NCBI RefSeq assembly: GCF_003710255.1
Contig: NZ_RHIB01000001.1
Location: 2,108,001-2,172,000 of the forward strand
Direction of reading: 5' to 3'
DNA: 64,000 nt
DNA from: Alteribacter keqinensis
GTDB lineage: Bacteria > Bacillota > Bacilli > Bacillales > Salisediminibacteriaceae
In this document: in pieces, positions 35,448 through 44,543 of the stretch
Layout: every line of letters begins with the position of its first letter
Position numbering within the stretch: the stretch's first letter is position 1
The notes under the pieces: model-generated
What the model saw: the letters and a program-made list of their open reading frames with translations, nothing else
Databases searched by the model: none
Told to the model about the DNA's origin: nothing
Position numbers and translations under genes: made by a program

Positions 35448-36092
35448 TTATAGTTTCCAGATACCAAGGACAATCAGAACAACACCTGGAATAAAAGAAA
35501 GGCTCTTCATCCATTTTGCATCAGCAAAAACATAGCCGCTCCTCATACCGAGTGTGAGGCAGAATACGCTCATAAATGCTACGCTTACAGCCATCATGAC
35601 TGGTGAAAAACCGATCAGCGCAGCCCCGAGGCCTGCACCAAATGCATCCAGAGAAAGAGCCAGCCCAAGGAGAAATGCTTCCCGTCCGGTAATTGTTCCC
35701 GAGTTATCCAAGTCAGCTACCATCGGCTTTCTCAGTACGGTAATGACGATACCCAGTTTCTTAATTTCAAAGTTAAAGATGTACTCCCGTTCTTCTTTTG
35801 TTTTCCGGTCCTTTTTGGCAGGGTTATAAATCTGGTAAAGGGCCCATGCACCGATCAGGATCAGGATAAAGCCTCCGATTGTCTCAGCCATCCCCGGGCT
35901 CATGACCCTTGCAATGGCTGTACCGATCGTCATTGCAAGTAAGATTGACGTTGCCGAACACAAAGCAATAAATACGAGCGACCTGGCTGGTAACTTCATT
36001 TTTCTTAATCCATATGTCAGACCAACACCAAAGCTGTCTAAGCTTACGGCAAAGGCCAGTAGCAGCAGGGAGAGTAATTCCACCATTACCAT
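35448..36092 (-). CDS. ytaF: Sporulation membrane protein YtaF (MntP-like)
   Basis: 214-residue membrane protein with about six helices in two MntP-like halves, each with the SLDSFGVGL / SLDAFGAGL motif that in MntP lines a divalent cation path. A cytosolic loop carries a short DLDNSGTITG calcium-like loop. YtaF is conserved in spore formers; transport function is inferred. ATG 36092 has AAGGAG five bases upstream. Confidence 0.87.
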   Translation of the reverse strand: MVMVELLSLLLLAFAVSLDSFGVGLTYGLRKMKLPARSLVFIALCSATSILLAMTIGTAIARVMSPGMAETIGGFILILIGAWALYQIYNPAKKDRKTKEEREYIFNFEIKKLGIVITVLRKPMVADLDNSGTITGREAFLLGLALSLDAFGAGLGAALIGFSPVMMAVSVAFMSVFCLTLGMRSGYVFADAKWMKSLSFIPGVVLIVLGIWKL

Positions 36093-36185
36093 TGCAGCTC
36101 CTTCCCATAACCATCGATACGATAGTATATGGCATGAGCCCATCCAATGTACGAAGGAATTTTACAATCAATCAGCCCTCCCCGC

Positions 36186-37013
36186 CTACGATGGCTGGCA
36201 GACAGGGCATGTATGAGTGCCGCGCCCTCCTACAACTGACCGTTCCACTTCTGTACCGCATTTTTTGCAGGTTTGACCGGTCTTTCCGTAGACAAATAAT
36301 GATTGCTGAAACATCCCCATTTCACCTTGTCCGTTTACATAGGATTTGATGGATGATCCGCCCTGCTCCACAGCTTCTTTAAGGGTTTTGTAAATAGCTC
36401 CGTGAAGCTTTACTGCTTCTTCTTCTGTGATTGTATTTGCTTTTCGTTCAGGGTGGATACCTGCAAGAAAGAGAGCTTCGTCCACATAGATATTCCCAAG
36501 ACCCGCGAGCACTGTCTGGTCCAGAAGCGCCGATTTAATAAACCTTGTGGTGCGGAGAAGCTTTTCTCTCAAATGTACCGGTGTAAAAGCATCCGTAAAC
36601 GGTTCTACTCCCAGATGTGACAGAGGCAGATTTTGAAGTTCTTCTCCTCTCTCGAACAGATGCATCGTTCCGAACTTCCGAACGTCACGATATCTGAGTT
36701 CTTCCCCGTCCTTAAACCTGAACCGCACATGGGTGTGCTTATCCACTTCCTCATCAGTTTGGAAAAGTCCGTAGCGTCCTTCCATTCTGAGGTGGGATAC
36801 GAGTGTCCATGTATCGAGGTGAAAAAGAAGGAATTTTCCCCGTCGTCCGATGCTTTGGAACGTTTCCCCTTTCAACATATCAGCAAAAGCCCCCGCATCA
36901 TCCGGACGCTTTACCATCCGGGGCCAGGAAACAACCACTTCTTCAATTGTCTTTCCTGTAACAAGCTGCTCAAGAGTCCGCTTGACAGTCTCTACTTCCG
37001 GTAATTCAGGCAT
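36186..37013 (-). CDS. mutM: Formamidopyrimidine-DNA glycosylase
   Basis: Removes 8-oxoguanine and related lesions and nicks the strand. Mature N-terminal Pro2 and Glu3 (MPELPEVE) are the catalytic residues, which fixes the start at ATG 37013 rather than the upstream one. H2TH region GNIYVDEALF and the C-terminal zinc finger (CKKC ... CPVC) are intact. 275 residues. Between polA and ytaF. Confidence 0.97.
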   Translation of the reverse strand: MPELPEVETVKRTLEQLVTGKTIEEVVVSWPRMVKRPDDAGAFADMLKGETFQSIGRRGKFLLFHLDTWTLVSHLRMEGRYGLFQTDEEVDKHTHVRFRFKDGEELRYRDVRKFGTMHLFERGEELQNLPLSHLGVEPFTDAFTPVHLREKLLRTTRFIKSALLDQTVLAGLGNIYVDEALFLAGIHPERKANTITEEEAVKLHGAIYKTLKEAVEQGGSSIKSYVNGQGEMGMFQQSLFVYGKTGQTCKKCGTEVERSVVGGRGTHTCPVCQPS

Positions 37014-37065
37014 AACCATTCATCCTTTGTTTCATATTAAATGTGCCTCAAAAAATATAAGATTT

Positions 37066-39693
37066 TTATTTTGCGTCGTACCATGTCTCCCCGTATGACA
37101 CGTCGACCTTCAGAGGGACGTTAAGTTCAATGGCGTTTTCCATCACTTCCGGTACGAGTATTTTCATCGTCTCAATTTCATCTTCCACAACTTCAAAGAT
37201 CAATTCATCGTGTACAGACAGAAGGAGGCTTGATTGGAGCTGTTTTTCTTTCATTCGTTCAGCAATATCCACCATCGCCTTTTTAATGACGTCGGCAGCA
37301 CTTCCCTGGATCGGCGTATTCATAGCTGTGCGCTCAGCAAAGCTTCTCTGGTTAAAATTACGGCTCGTAATTTCAGGCAGATACCTGCGGCGGTTCAGCA
37401 TCGTCGTAACATATCCTTTATCTCTTGCTTCATCAACGATGTTTTCCATATATTCTTTTACCCCCGGGAAGCTGTCAAAGTACCGGTCGATAAAGCTCTT
37501 CGCTTCCTTACGGGTGATTCCGAGACTCTGGGAAAGCCCGTAGTCACTGATACCGTAGACAATTCCGAAGTTAACCGCTTTGGCTGTCCGGCGCATGTTC
37601 CCTGTGACCTCGGCTTCTCCCACGTTAAAGACATCCATAGCTGTTTTCGTGTGGATGTCCATGTCTTCACGGAAAGCCTTGACAAGGGTTTCATCCTGAC
37701 AAATGTGGGCCAGAACACGAAGCTCAATCTGGGAATAGTCTGCTGCAAAAATAACGGCATTTTCCCGTTCCGGAACGAAGGCATGACGGATCTTCCGTCC
37801 TTCCTCCAGCCGTACAGGAATGTTTTGCAGATTCGGCTCAGTCGAACTCAGACGCCCGGTCTGGGTAAGTGACTGGTTAAAGATCGTGTGAATCTTTCCT
37901 GTTTTCTTGTGAATAACTTTAAGAAGTCCTTCAATATATGTTGAGTTCAGCTTCCCAAGCTGACGGTACAAAAGGATCTTTTCCACAACCTCGTGGTGAT
38001 CCTGAAGTTTTTCAAGAACATCGGCAGAAGTGGAGTAGCCCGTTTTTGTCTTTTTCACAACAGGAAGATTAAGCTTTTCAAAAAGTACTTCTCCTAATTG
38101 CTTCGGCGAATTAATATTAAACTCTGTTCCTGCAAGCTCATGAATTTCAGCTTCAATTTCAGCAAGCTTCTTTTCAAGCCCTGCACCCATGTTCTCAAGC
38201 TCTTCACGGTCGACAGAAACACCATGCTTTTCCATGCGCCCTAAAATAACACTGAGAGGCATTTCAAGGTCATAAAATAATTCTTTCTGTTCATTTGCAG
38301 TCAGCTCCTCGTCAAGCTCGTCCCGAAGCTCAAAGATCGCTTTTGCTTTTCTTCCTAAATGCTGATAGAGTGCGTCACCTTCTGCCACTTTCCGCTTCTT
38401 GCCTTTCCCATAAACCGATTCGTCATGCTGGACACGGGTACTCTTTTTACGTTCCGAAATATCCGCCAGATCGTGGGCACTTGATGAAGGATCGATGAGG
38501 TAAGAAGCAATCTGGACATCAAACTCAACTCCGTCAAGGGTGATCCCCTCCCATCCGAGAGCGACTACAGACCGCTTGGCATCATACATAAACTTCGCAT
38601 GTTCTTTGTCTTTTGCCCACTCGGCAAAAACGTCACTTTGAAGGGCCACCTCTGAAGAAATGAAGTACGTTCCTGTATTATTTGCAATAGAGAACCCGAC
38701 AATATCAGCCTGATGATAATTTTCATTGAGGGATTCCACTACAAGAGCAGACGGGGATACGAGCATGTCACTTGTCAGTTCCGACACTTCTGTTACAGAA
38801 AGATCCTCCATCTCTTCGCTTTCCGCTTCTCTGTCTCCATCGAATTTATCCAGGAGTGATTTAAATTCAAGCTCTTTAAACAGTGCCACAAGCTTTTCCT
38901 GATCATGCTCGCCCATTTTCGTATCCTCAAAGGACACGTCTACAGGAGCGTTGCACATAATGGTTGCCAGTTCTTTGCTCATGAGTGCCTGTTCTTTGTT
39001 GGCTTCCAGCTTCTCTTTCAATTTCTTTCCGGAAACTTCATCCAGGGATTCGTAAACGCCTTCTACTGTTTTATGGGCTTTCAGGAGTTTCAGTGCTGTT
39101 TTTTCCCCTACACCGGGAACACCTGGAATATTATCGGAGCTGTCTCCCATAAGCCCTTTCATGTCAATAATCTGAATTGGAGTAATACCGTATTTTTCAT
39201 CAACGAGCTTTTCATCGTATGTATCCATATTCGTGATGCCTTTTTTCATCATCGCTACATGAATGTTCTCATCTACAAGCTGAAGGAGGTCTTTATCTCC
39301 GGTGTAGACTTTCACTTCCCAGTTTTCCTTTGAGGCCTGTTTGCTTAAAGTACCGATGATGTCATCAGCCTCATAATTTTCCACTTCGTAATGCTTGATA
39401 CGGAATGCATCCAGAAGCTCTCTCATATATGGAAGCTGCTCTGAGAGTTCCGGAGGTGTTTTTTCTCGTTTGCCTTTGTATTCCTGATACGTCTCATGGC
39501 GGAATGTTGTTTTGCCCGCATCAAACGCTACAAGCATGTGAGTCGGCTTTTCTTCTTCAAGTACTTTCAGGATCATTGTTGTAAATCCATATATCGCGTT
39601 TGTGTAAATCCCTTTTTCAGTGTTCAAGAGTGGCAGGGCAAAAAACGCACGGTAAGCCACACTGTTTCCGTCTACAAGAACGAGTTTGTTCAC
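37066..39693 (-). CDS. polA: DNA polymerase I
   Basis: Repair and Okazaki-fragment polymerase, 875 residues. N-terminal 5'-3' exonuclease (about 1-290, DGNSVAYRAFFALP, GDKDLLQLV, GLMGDSSDNIPGVPG), a 3'-5' exonuclease-like domain without the DxE metal ligands (inactive, as in other bacilli), and the polymerase with motif A DYSQIELRVLAH, motif B RRTAKAVNFGIVYG and motif C SVHDELIFEV. The start is GTG 39693, six bases after GAGGTG; upstream GTG/TTG codons overlap that site. Confidence 0.96.
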   Translation of the reverse strand: MNKLVLVDGNSVAYRAFFALPLLNTEKGIYTNAIYGFTTMILKVLEEEKPTHMLVAFDAGKTTFRHETYQEYKGKREKTPPELSEQLPYMRELLDAFRIKHYEVENYEADDIIGTLSKQASKENWEVKVYTGDKDLLQLVDENIHVAMMKKGITNMDTYDEKLVDEKYGITPIQIIDMKGLMGDSSDNIPGVPGVGEKTALKLLKAHKTVEGVYESLDEVSGKKLKEKLEANKEQALMSKELATIMCNAPVDVSFEDTKMGEHDQEKLVALFKELEFKSLLDKFDGDREAESEEMEDLSVTEVSELTSDMLVSPSALVVESLNENYHQADIVGFSIANNTGTYFISSEVALQSDVFAEWAKDKEHAKFMYDAKRSVVALGWEGITLDGVEFDVQIASYLIDPSSSAHDLADISERKKSTRVQHDESVYGKGKKRKVAEGDALYQHLGRKAKAIFELRDELDEELTANEQKELFYDLEMPLSVILGRMEKHGVSVDREELENMGAGLEKKLAEIEAEIHELAGTEFNINSPKQLGEVLFEKLNLPVVKKTKTGYSTSADVLEKLQDHHEVVEKILLYRQLGKLNSTYIEGLLKVIHKKTGKIHTIFNQSLTQTGRLSSTEPNLQNIPVRLEEGRKIRHAFVPERENAVIFAADYSQIELRVLAHICQDETLVKAFREDMDIHTKTAMDVFNVGEAEVTGNMRRTAKAVNFGIVYGISDYGLSQSLGITRKEAKSFIDRYFDSFPGVKEYMENIVDEARDKGYVTTMLNRRRYLPEITSRNFNQRSFAERTAMNTPIQGSAADVIKKAMVDIAERMKEKQLQSSLLLSVHDELIFEVVEDEIETMKILVPEVMENAIELNVPLKVDVSYGETWYDAK

Positions 39694-39811
39694 GTTCAAC
39701 ACCTCAGCTTTTATTATTAGCGGCCTGTCCGCCGCTTTAATTCATGATGTATTCCTGTTTATTTTATCAAACTTAACAGAGAGAAGGAAATTCAAGCTAG
39801 GAAGTATGGAT

Positions 39812-39893
39812 GTTGATGCTGCCTCCATGCCTTTCGCTTTCGCGGGGGGCGCCGGTGAGCCCCATCATGCTCCGCGCATGGACGCAAATTAAC
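39812..39893. repeat. Short interspersed element copy
   Basis: GTTGATGCTGCC at the left and AAATTAAC at the right, with a CAGAGTTTAACAGAGC flank. The core reads CTTTCGCTTTCGCGGGGGGC, GCCGGTGAGCC. The rest of the 39694-40060 gap holds only the phoR terminator. Confidence 0.65.
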
Positions 39894-39915
39894 ACCAGAG
39901 TTTAACAGAGCAAAC

Positions 39916-39951
39916 AAAAAAAGACCGGAAGCTCAGGGGTGGGCTTCCGGC
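39916..39951 (-). terminator. Terminator of phoPR
   Basis: Minus strand GCCGGAAGC ... GCTTCCGGT stem followed by CTTTTTTT; separates phoPR from polA. Confidence 0.85.
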
Positions 39952-40060
39952 TAAACAAGGGGATGTAACATAAATGCAATCCGAGAGATTACATTCATAT
40001 GAAACAGTACATATATAATGTACCGCACCATTTTTAAGGTGAAGTATCGAAATTGTAAAG

Positions 40061-41857
40061 TTACTGTAAAGATTTACATGTCTTTTTTCTCTTCCACCCT
40101 TTTTTATAAAAAGTAACTTTAAAAGTTGTTCCCTTGTTCACTTCACTTGTGACATCAAGCCTGGCTTTATGAGCTTCCGATAAGTGTTTGACAATGGCAA
40201 GACCCAGGCCTGTTCCCCCTGAGTTTCTGGAACGTGCACGGTCTACTCTGTAAAAACGTTCAAAAACCCTTGGAAGCTCTTTTTTAGTTATACCAATTCC
40301 CGTATCTTCCACTTCAAGAAGGACCGTTTCTGCCTGCTCCCGCACCCTCATGGTTACATTTCCTTCTTCCGGCGTATACGAAATCGCATTGTTCACAAGG
40401 TTTAAAATCACCTGCTTCAGACGGTGAGGGTCCCCTTCAATCTTTGGATTTCCCATAACTTTCGTTTTCAGGTCGATTTTCTTTTTATCTGCCTGTTCCT
40501 GAAGCATCATTTTCACATCTTCAATCATTTCATGGAGGTCAACTTCCTGCCAGTTTAGGAGAAAATGGCTTCCTTCAATTTTTGAGAGCTCAAGCAGATC
40601 ATGTATCAGACTTTCGAGGCGGTCCGATTCTTTCGATATAATCGTCAGAAACTTTTCTCTGAGTGCAGGATCTTCCATCGCCCCGGCCAGAAGGGTCTCT
40701 GTGAACCCCTTCAGGGACGTAACCGGCGTTTTCAACTCATGGGAGACGTTTGCCACAAAGTCTTTACGTGCTTGTTCAAGCTTTTTAAGTTCTGTAATGT
40801 CATGAAACACGAGAACAATCCCCCGCAGCTTTTCATTCGACCCGATAATCGGCGCTCCATACACATCAAAATGACGCATCTCAATCCCGATCGGAAGCTC
40901 AAGGTGCCTGCGCTTTCCTTTTTCAGTAAGAAAGATCTCCTGAACGAGCCTGATGACCGTTTTATGACCGATGGCTTTGTAATAAAGCTTATGGAGCCAC
41001 AAATCAGTATCTTCCTGGAACAGGTCCTTACACGAGCGATTCACAAGGGTAATGTCACCTTTTGCGTTAATAAGAAGCAGTCCGCTCCCCATATTTTCTA
41101 TAAGGGTTTCAAGGTGTTCCTGCTGCATCTGATAGGTTTTTGTAATCTGTCCGAGATTTTCAGCAAGAACGTTCAGCGACCTGTTAAGGTGACCTGTTTC
41201 ATTTGCCTCTCCTTCAAATGTACGGGCTTTGAAGTTTCCCTGCGCCAGCTGCTTAGCCACACGGGTTGCTTCTTCAATCGGTGCAATCATCTGATTGGTC
41301 AGCTTGGATGTGAGGGCAAAAATAATTAAAAAGGCAATGGAAAAACTGACGAGCAGGAAGATCCAAATGCTCCGGTATACGCGGTTCATTTCTCCCAAAG
41401 TAAGACCGAGACGGAGATAACCGATGGTTTCACCATTATTTTGAAGCTCTGTGGCATAGTAAAGAAGTTCTTCCCCCAGGGTGTTACTCATTCTGATTTC
41501 ACTACCCGCGCCTTCATTAACCGCTTCCTCAATTTCAGGTCTTCCGCTGTAGTCCTGGTCCTGTGAGGGGGATTCAGCAGATTCAGCAACAACCCGCTTT
41601 TCTGAATCAAGAAGAGTAATCCGAACGTCAAGTTCAGCAGCAAGAGTACGGACAAGCTCTTCAAGTTCGGCCGTATTCTCCATTCCCGTCTGCTCCACGT
41701 TATAGGCTATTACTCCCGTTTCTTTCTCGATCCGGTCGCCCATCCGTTCAAAATAAAACTCCTTAAACAGCGGGCCAAGTAAAGCACCAAGACAGGCCAG
41801 AACGATAAAAACAATGAGTGTTAAAGGAAGGATGAACCGCGCACGGTAACTATTCAT
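40061..41857 (-). CDS. phoR: Phosphate-sensing histidine kinase PhoR
   Basis: Membrane sensor kinase that activates PhoP under phosphate limitation. Helix 1 (about 8-30), extracytoplasmic domain (31-160), helix 2 (about 162-183), HAMP, PAS (about 240-360), then HisKA with phospho-acceptor His373 in NVSHELKTP, N-box NLVNNAISYTP and G-boxes DTGIGI and GGTGLGLAI. 598 residues (B. subtilis 579). Its ATG overlaps the phoP stop by eight bases. Confidence 0.94.
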   Translation of the reverse strand: MNSYRARFILPLTLIVFIVLACLGALLGPLFKEFYFERMGDRIEKETGVIAYNVEQTGMENTAELEELVRTLAAELDVRITLLDSEKRVVAESAESPSQDQDYSGRPEIEEAVNEGAGSEIRMSNTLGEELLYYATELQNNGETIGYLRLGLTLGEMNRVYRSIWIFLLVSFSIAFLIIFALTSKLTNQMIAPIEEATRVAKQLAQGNFKARTFEGEANETGHLNRSLNVLAENLGQITKTYQMQQEHLETLIENMGSGLLLINAKGDITLVNRSCKDLFQEDTDLWLHKLYYKAIGHKTVIRLVQEIFLTEKGKRRHLELPIGIEMRHFDVYGAPIIGSNEKLRGIVLVFHDITELKKLEQARKDFVANVSHELKTPVTSLKGFTETLLAGAMEDPALREKFLTIISKESDRLESLIHDLLELSKIEGSHFLLNWQEVDLHEMIEDVKMMLQEQADKKKIDLKTKVMGNPKIEGDPHRLKQVILNLVNNAISYTPEEGNVTMRVREQAETVLLEVEDTGIGITKKELPRVFERFYRVDRARSRNSGGTGLGLAIVKHLSEAHKARLDVTSEVNKGTTFKVTFYKKGWKRKKTCKSLQ

Positions 41858-42566
41858 TTAGAGCTGGCTCCTCCAGCTTATAGCCCAATCCCCTGATTGT
41901 TTTTATATACACAGGTTTTTTCGTATTTGGTTCAATCTTTTCACGAAGATGGCTGATGTGCACATCCACAATCCTTGTATCCCCTACAAACTCATAATTC
42001 CACACTGCGTTAAGAAGCTGGTCCCGGGTCAGGACACGTCCTTTGTGGTTAACCAGGTAGAGGAGAAGTTCGAATTCTTTGGGTGTCAGCTCCATTGGCT
42101 GATTTCTAAGAAACACTTCATAGTTGTCAGGATGGATTTCCACATCGCCGATGACTAATTTGTGCACTTCTTTTTTTGTTTCTTTTTCTGAAGCCGTTGC
42201 CTGGGTTCTTCTCAGAATCGCTCTGATTCTTGCTACGACTTCCCGAGGGCTGAAAGGCTTTGTTAAGTAGTCATCCGCCCCAAGTTCAAGACCGAGCACT
42301 TTATCAAACTCATCATCTTTTGCTGTCAGCATCAAAATCGGAGTCATCACTTTATTCTGGCGGAGCTGTTTACATACTTCCAAACCGTCCAATTCAGGAA
42401 GCATCAGGTCAAGTACAATAAGGTCAAATTTTTGATTCGCCGCTTCGTCCAAAGCTGACTTGCCGTCCATAGCCGTTGTTACGGAAAAACCAGACTGCTC
42501 CAGGTTAAACTGCAAAAGCGTAACAATTGATTCCTCATCGTCTACTACAAGGACTTTGTGAGACAT
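41850..42566 (-). CDS. phoP: Phosphate response regulator PhoP
   Basis: OmpR-type response regulator. Receiver domain with Asp53 as phospho-acceptor (LIVLDLMLPE), DD at 9-10 and Lys in the LTKPFSP loop; C-terminal winged helix (about 135-235). 238 residues from ATG 42566, which has GGAGG eight bases upstream. Controls the phosphate starvation regulon and probably its own operon. Confidence 0.95.
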   Translation of the reverse strand: MSHKVLVVDDEESIVTLLQFNLEQSGFSVTTAMDGKSALDEAANQKFDLIVLDLMLPELDGLEVCKQLRQNKVMTPILMLTAKDDEFDKVLGLELGADDYLTKPFSPREVVARIRAILRRTQATASEKETKKEVHKLVIGDVEIHPDNYEVFLRNQPMELTPKEFELLLYLVNHKGRVLTRDQLLNAVWNYEFVGDTRIVDVHISHLREKIEPNTKKPVYIKTIRGLGYKLEEPALNE

Positions 42567-42793
42567 GTATAATTCCTCCCGCGCCTGCTCTTGACCCCCA
42601 AAATCAATGCAGAACAAGATAATATATGTACTGTTTCATCTTTTCTTTTCGCTGTTTCCGGAGTTGCCAGAGGCTATTTTCTTTTTTGTCTATGGGCTCT
42701 GTTATCGCGTAATCGCTTTAGCACAGCCTTCTTTTTTTATGAAGTGGGATATTCAGTCATCCCTCTTTTCATATTACTATATTTTTATATTTT

Positions 42794-42831
42794 TACAAAG
42801 GCTGTGTAAACATACAGAAAACAAACACAAA
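42794..42831 (-). promoter_or_regulatory. Pho-box-like array upstream of phoPR
   Basis: Minus-strand hexamers TTTGTG, TTTCTG, TTTACA and TTTGTA spaced by five, four and five bases: an approximately 11-base repeat resembling PhoP-binding TT(A/T/C)A(C/T)A boxes. About 230 bases before phoP. The rest of the 42567-42886 gap shows no gene. Confidence 0.45.
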
Positions 42832-42886
42832 GACAGCCAGTGCTGCCGGCACCTGAATATGCGATTCATCCTTCTGTGACTGAACC

Positions 42887-42913
42887 AAAAAAGCCGCCTC
42901 AACTGAGACGACT
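42887..42913 (-). terminator. Terminator of the MaoC-like gene
   Basis: Minus strand AGTCGTCTC agtt GAGGCGGCT followed by TTTTT. Confidence 0.75.
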
Positions 42914-42925
42914 GCCTGATATTGA

Positions 42926-43405
42926 TTAAAAGTTTTCAAACGTTCCGGCATCCTGGGTAACAGGCTTCCACGGATAAGGAGGGCAAACTTCCATTACCCC
43001 TTTGACGATCTCTCGACCGTCTTCGTCTGTGCCCTGGACTTCGACCGTCACAAGATGTTTCTTTTCATCCACACTCACTACTTCGACTGACAGTGTCAGT
43101 CTCCCGTAGTGATAAAGAGGTGCGGGATACTCCAGTCTCTGGCTTAAGACCGCGCTTCCGGGACCCGGCAGGTGCATAGAGACCGTGGAGTTAATGATGC
43201 CGTTAATCATAATATGAGGAACAATCGGTTTTTGAAAAGGCGTGCGTGAAGCGTAATCGTGCTGAATATAAATCGGGTTTGCATCGTCAGAGAAACCGAG
43301 ATACAACAATATATCTTTATCTTCAACTTTCTTTGAAACTTCGACTTTCTCCCCAACCTGAAGATTGGAAATGACCGTGCCGAGTTTCCGTTTTTTCGTA
43401 AACAT
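42926..43405 (-). CDS. MaoC-like hot-dog dehydratase family protein
   Basis: 159-residue hot-dog fold protein related to R-specific enoyl-CoA hydratases. The YLGFSDDANPIYIQHDYA stretch aligns with the MaoC hydratase motif (D-x4-H usual), with PHIMINGIINSTVSMHLPGPG following. ATG 43405 has GGAGGGG seven bases upstream. It sits beside mdh, and a cre-like palindrome 50 bases upstream suggests CcpA control. The acyl substrate is unknown. Confidence 0.78.
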   Translation of the reverse strand: MFTKKRKLGTVISNLQVGEKVEVSKKVEDKDILLYLGFSDDANPIYIQHDYASRTPFQKPIVPHIMINGIINSTVSMHLPGPGSAVLSQRLEYPAPLYHYGRLTLSVEVVSVDEKKHLVTVEVQGTDEDGREIVKGVMEVCPPYPWKPVTQDAGTFENF

Positions 43406-43454
43406 CAGACATCCCCTCCTGCTTGTCATTCATTCGAATCTAGTATGCCCGGAT

Positions 43455-43468
43455 CGTAAGCGCTTACA
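43455..43468 (-). promoter_or_regulatory. cre (CcpA) site upstream of the MaoC-like gene
   Basis: CGTAAGCGCTTACA matches TGWAANCGNTNWCA at all but the first base and is nearly palindromic. It overlaps the likely -35 area of the gene starting at 43405. Confidence 0.65.
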
Positions 43469-43483
43469 ATTGGATGTAAGAAT

Positions 43484-43508
43484 AAATCCGGTTTTAGCAA
43501 CCGGATTT
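43484..43508 (-). terminator. Terminator of citZ-icd-mdh
   Basis: AAATCCGGTT / AACCGGATTT stem, T-rich after it on the minus strand, 14 bases beyond the mdh stop. Confidence 0.8.
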
Positions 43509-43521
43509 ATTCTTTGAGTAC

Positions 43522-44460
43522 TTATTTTACCAGAGATAGGACGTTACTTACTGAGTCTGCAGATTTTTTAAGCTCTGCTTTCTCTTCATCAGTGAGTTCA
43601 AGTTCAAGAATTTTTTCGATTCCGCCTCCGCCGATTACGGTTGGTACACCGAGGTACATGTCATTGTATCCGTACTCACCTTCAAGGTAAGCAATTGTTG
43701 GAAGAATTCGCTTCTTATCTTTAAGAATCGCTTCCACCATCTGGACAATGGATGCAGCCGGTGCGTAATAAGCACTTCCGTTACCGAGAAGGTTTACGAT
43801 TTCTCCGCCGCCTTTACGAGTACGCTCTACAATAGCATCCAGGCGGTCCTTGGAGATAAGCTTCTCCAGAGGAATACCTCCTGCGTAGGAGTATCGGAGC
43901 ATTGGCACCATGTCGTCTCCGTGTCCCCCAAGAACGAACCCGGAAACGTCTTCCACACTTACGTTAAGCTCCTGAGCAACGAACGTACGGAAACGGGCAG
44001 TATCAAGCACACCTGATTGACCGAACACACGGTTTTTAGGGAATCCGGACTCTTTGTAAACTGTGTACGTCATTGTATCAACCGGGTTGGTAAGAACAAT
44101 GATGTAGCAGTCTGGAGAGTGTTTTACAATTTCACGCGTTACTTTTTTCATGATGTCTGCGTTTGTATTTACAAGATCATCACGGCTCATTCCGGGCTTT
44201 CTCGGAAGACCGGCAGTGATAACTACGATATCGGAACCGGCAGTGTCTTCATAGTTGGATGTACCGATGATGTTGGAATCAAATCCCTGAACAGGAGACG
44301 CTTCCAGCATATCAAGGGCCTTCCCTTTAACAGGGTCCTCGTTATTCGGGATATCAACAAGTACAACATCACCAAGTTCTTTTTGTGCAGCCATCAGAGC
44401 TGTTGTCGTTCCTGTAAATCCGCCGCCAACGACAGTAATTTTTCTGCGTTTAATTGTCAT
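43522..44460 (-). CDS. mdh: Malate dehydrogenase (LDH-like)
   Basis: NAD-dependent oxidation of malate to oxaloacetate in the TCA cycle. [10 protein letters not shown] nucleotide loop, [17 protein letters not shown], substrate Arg in [14 protein letters not shown], catalytic GGHGDDMVP. 312 residues from ATG 44460, identical in length to B. subtilis. Last gene of citZ-icd-mdh. Confidence 0.97.
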   Translation of the reverse strand: MTIKRRKITVVGGGFTGTTTALMAAQKELGDVVLVDIPNNEDPVKGKALDMLEASPVQGFDSNIIGTSNYEDTAGSDIVVITAGLPRKPGMSRDDLVNTNADIMKKVTREIVKHSPDCYIIVLTNPVDTMTYTVYKESGFPKNRVFGQSGVLDTARFRTFVAQELNVSVEDVSGFVLGGHGDDMVPMLRYSYAGGIPLEKLISKDRLDAIVERTRKGGGEIVNLLGNGSAYYAPAASIVQMVEAILKDKKRILPTIAYLEGEYGYNDMYLGVPTVIGGGGIEKILELELTDEEKAELKKSADSVSNVLSLVK

Positions 44461-44503
44461 TTTCCTTTCCCCTCTCACTTTTGTGATTATGTTAAAGAAA
44501 GAC

Positions 44504-44531
44504 GGCGTTCCGCCTTAATAAGACGGACGCC
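44504..44531 (-). terminator. Hairpin between icd and mdh
   Basis: GGCGT-CCG-CTT paired with AAG-CGG-ACGCC, followed by TTTCTTTAA on the minus strand. Could attenuate or process the citZ-icd-mdh mRNA. Confidence 0.5.
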
Positions 44532-44543
44532 TTATGATCTCAA

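Noticed and set aside
37066-39693. Mutated proofreading domain in PolA as an oddity
   Set aside because: Absence of the 3'-5' exonuclease ligands is normal for Bacillus PolA.
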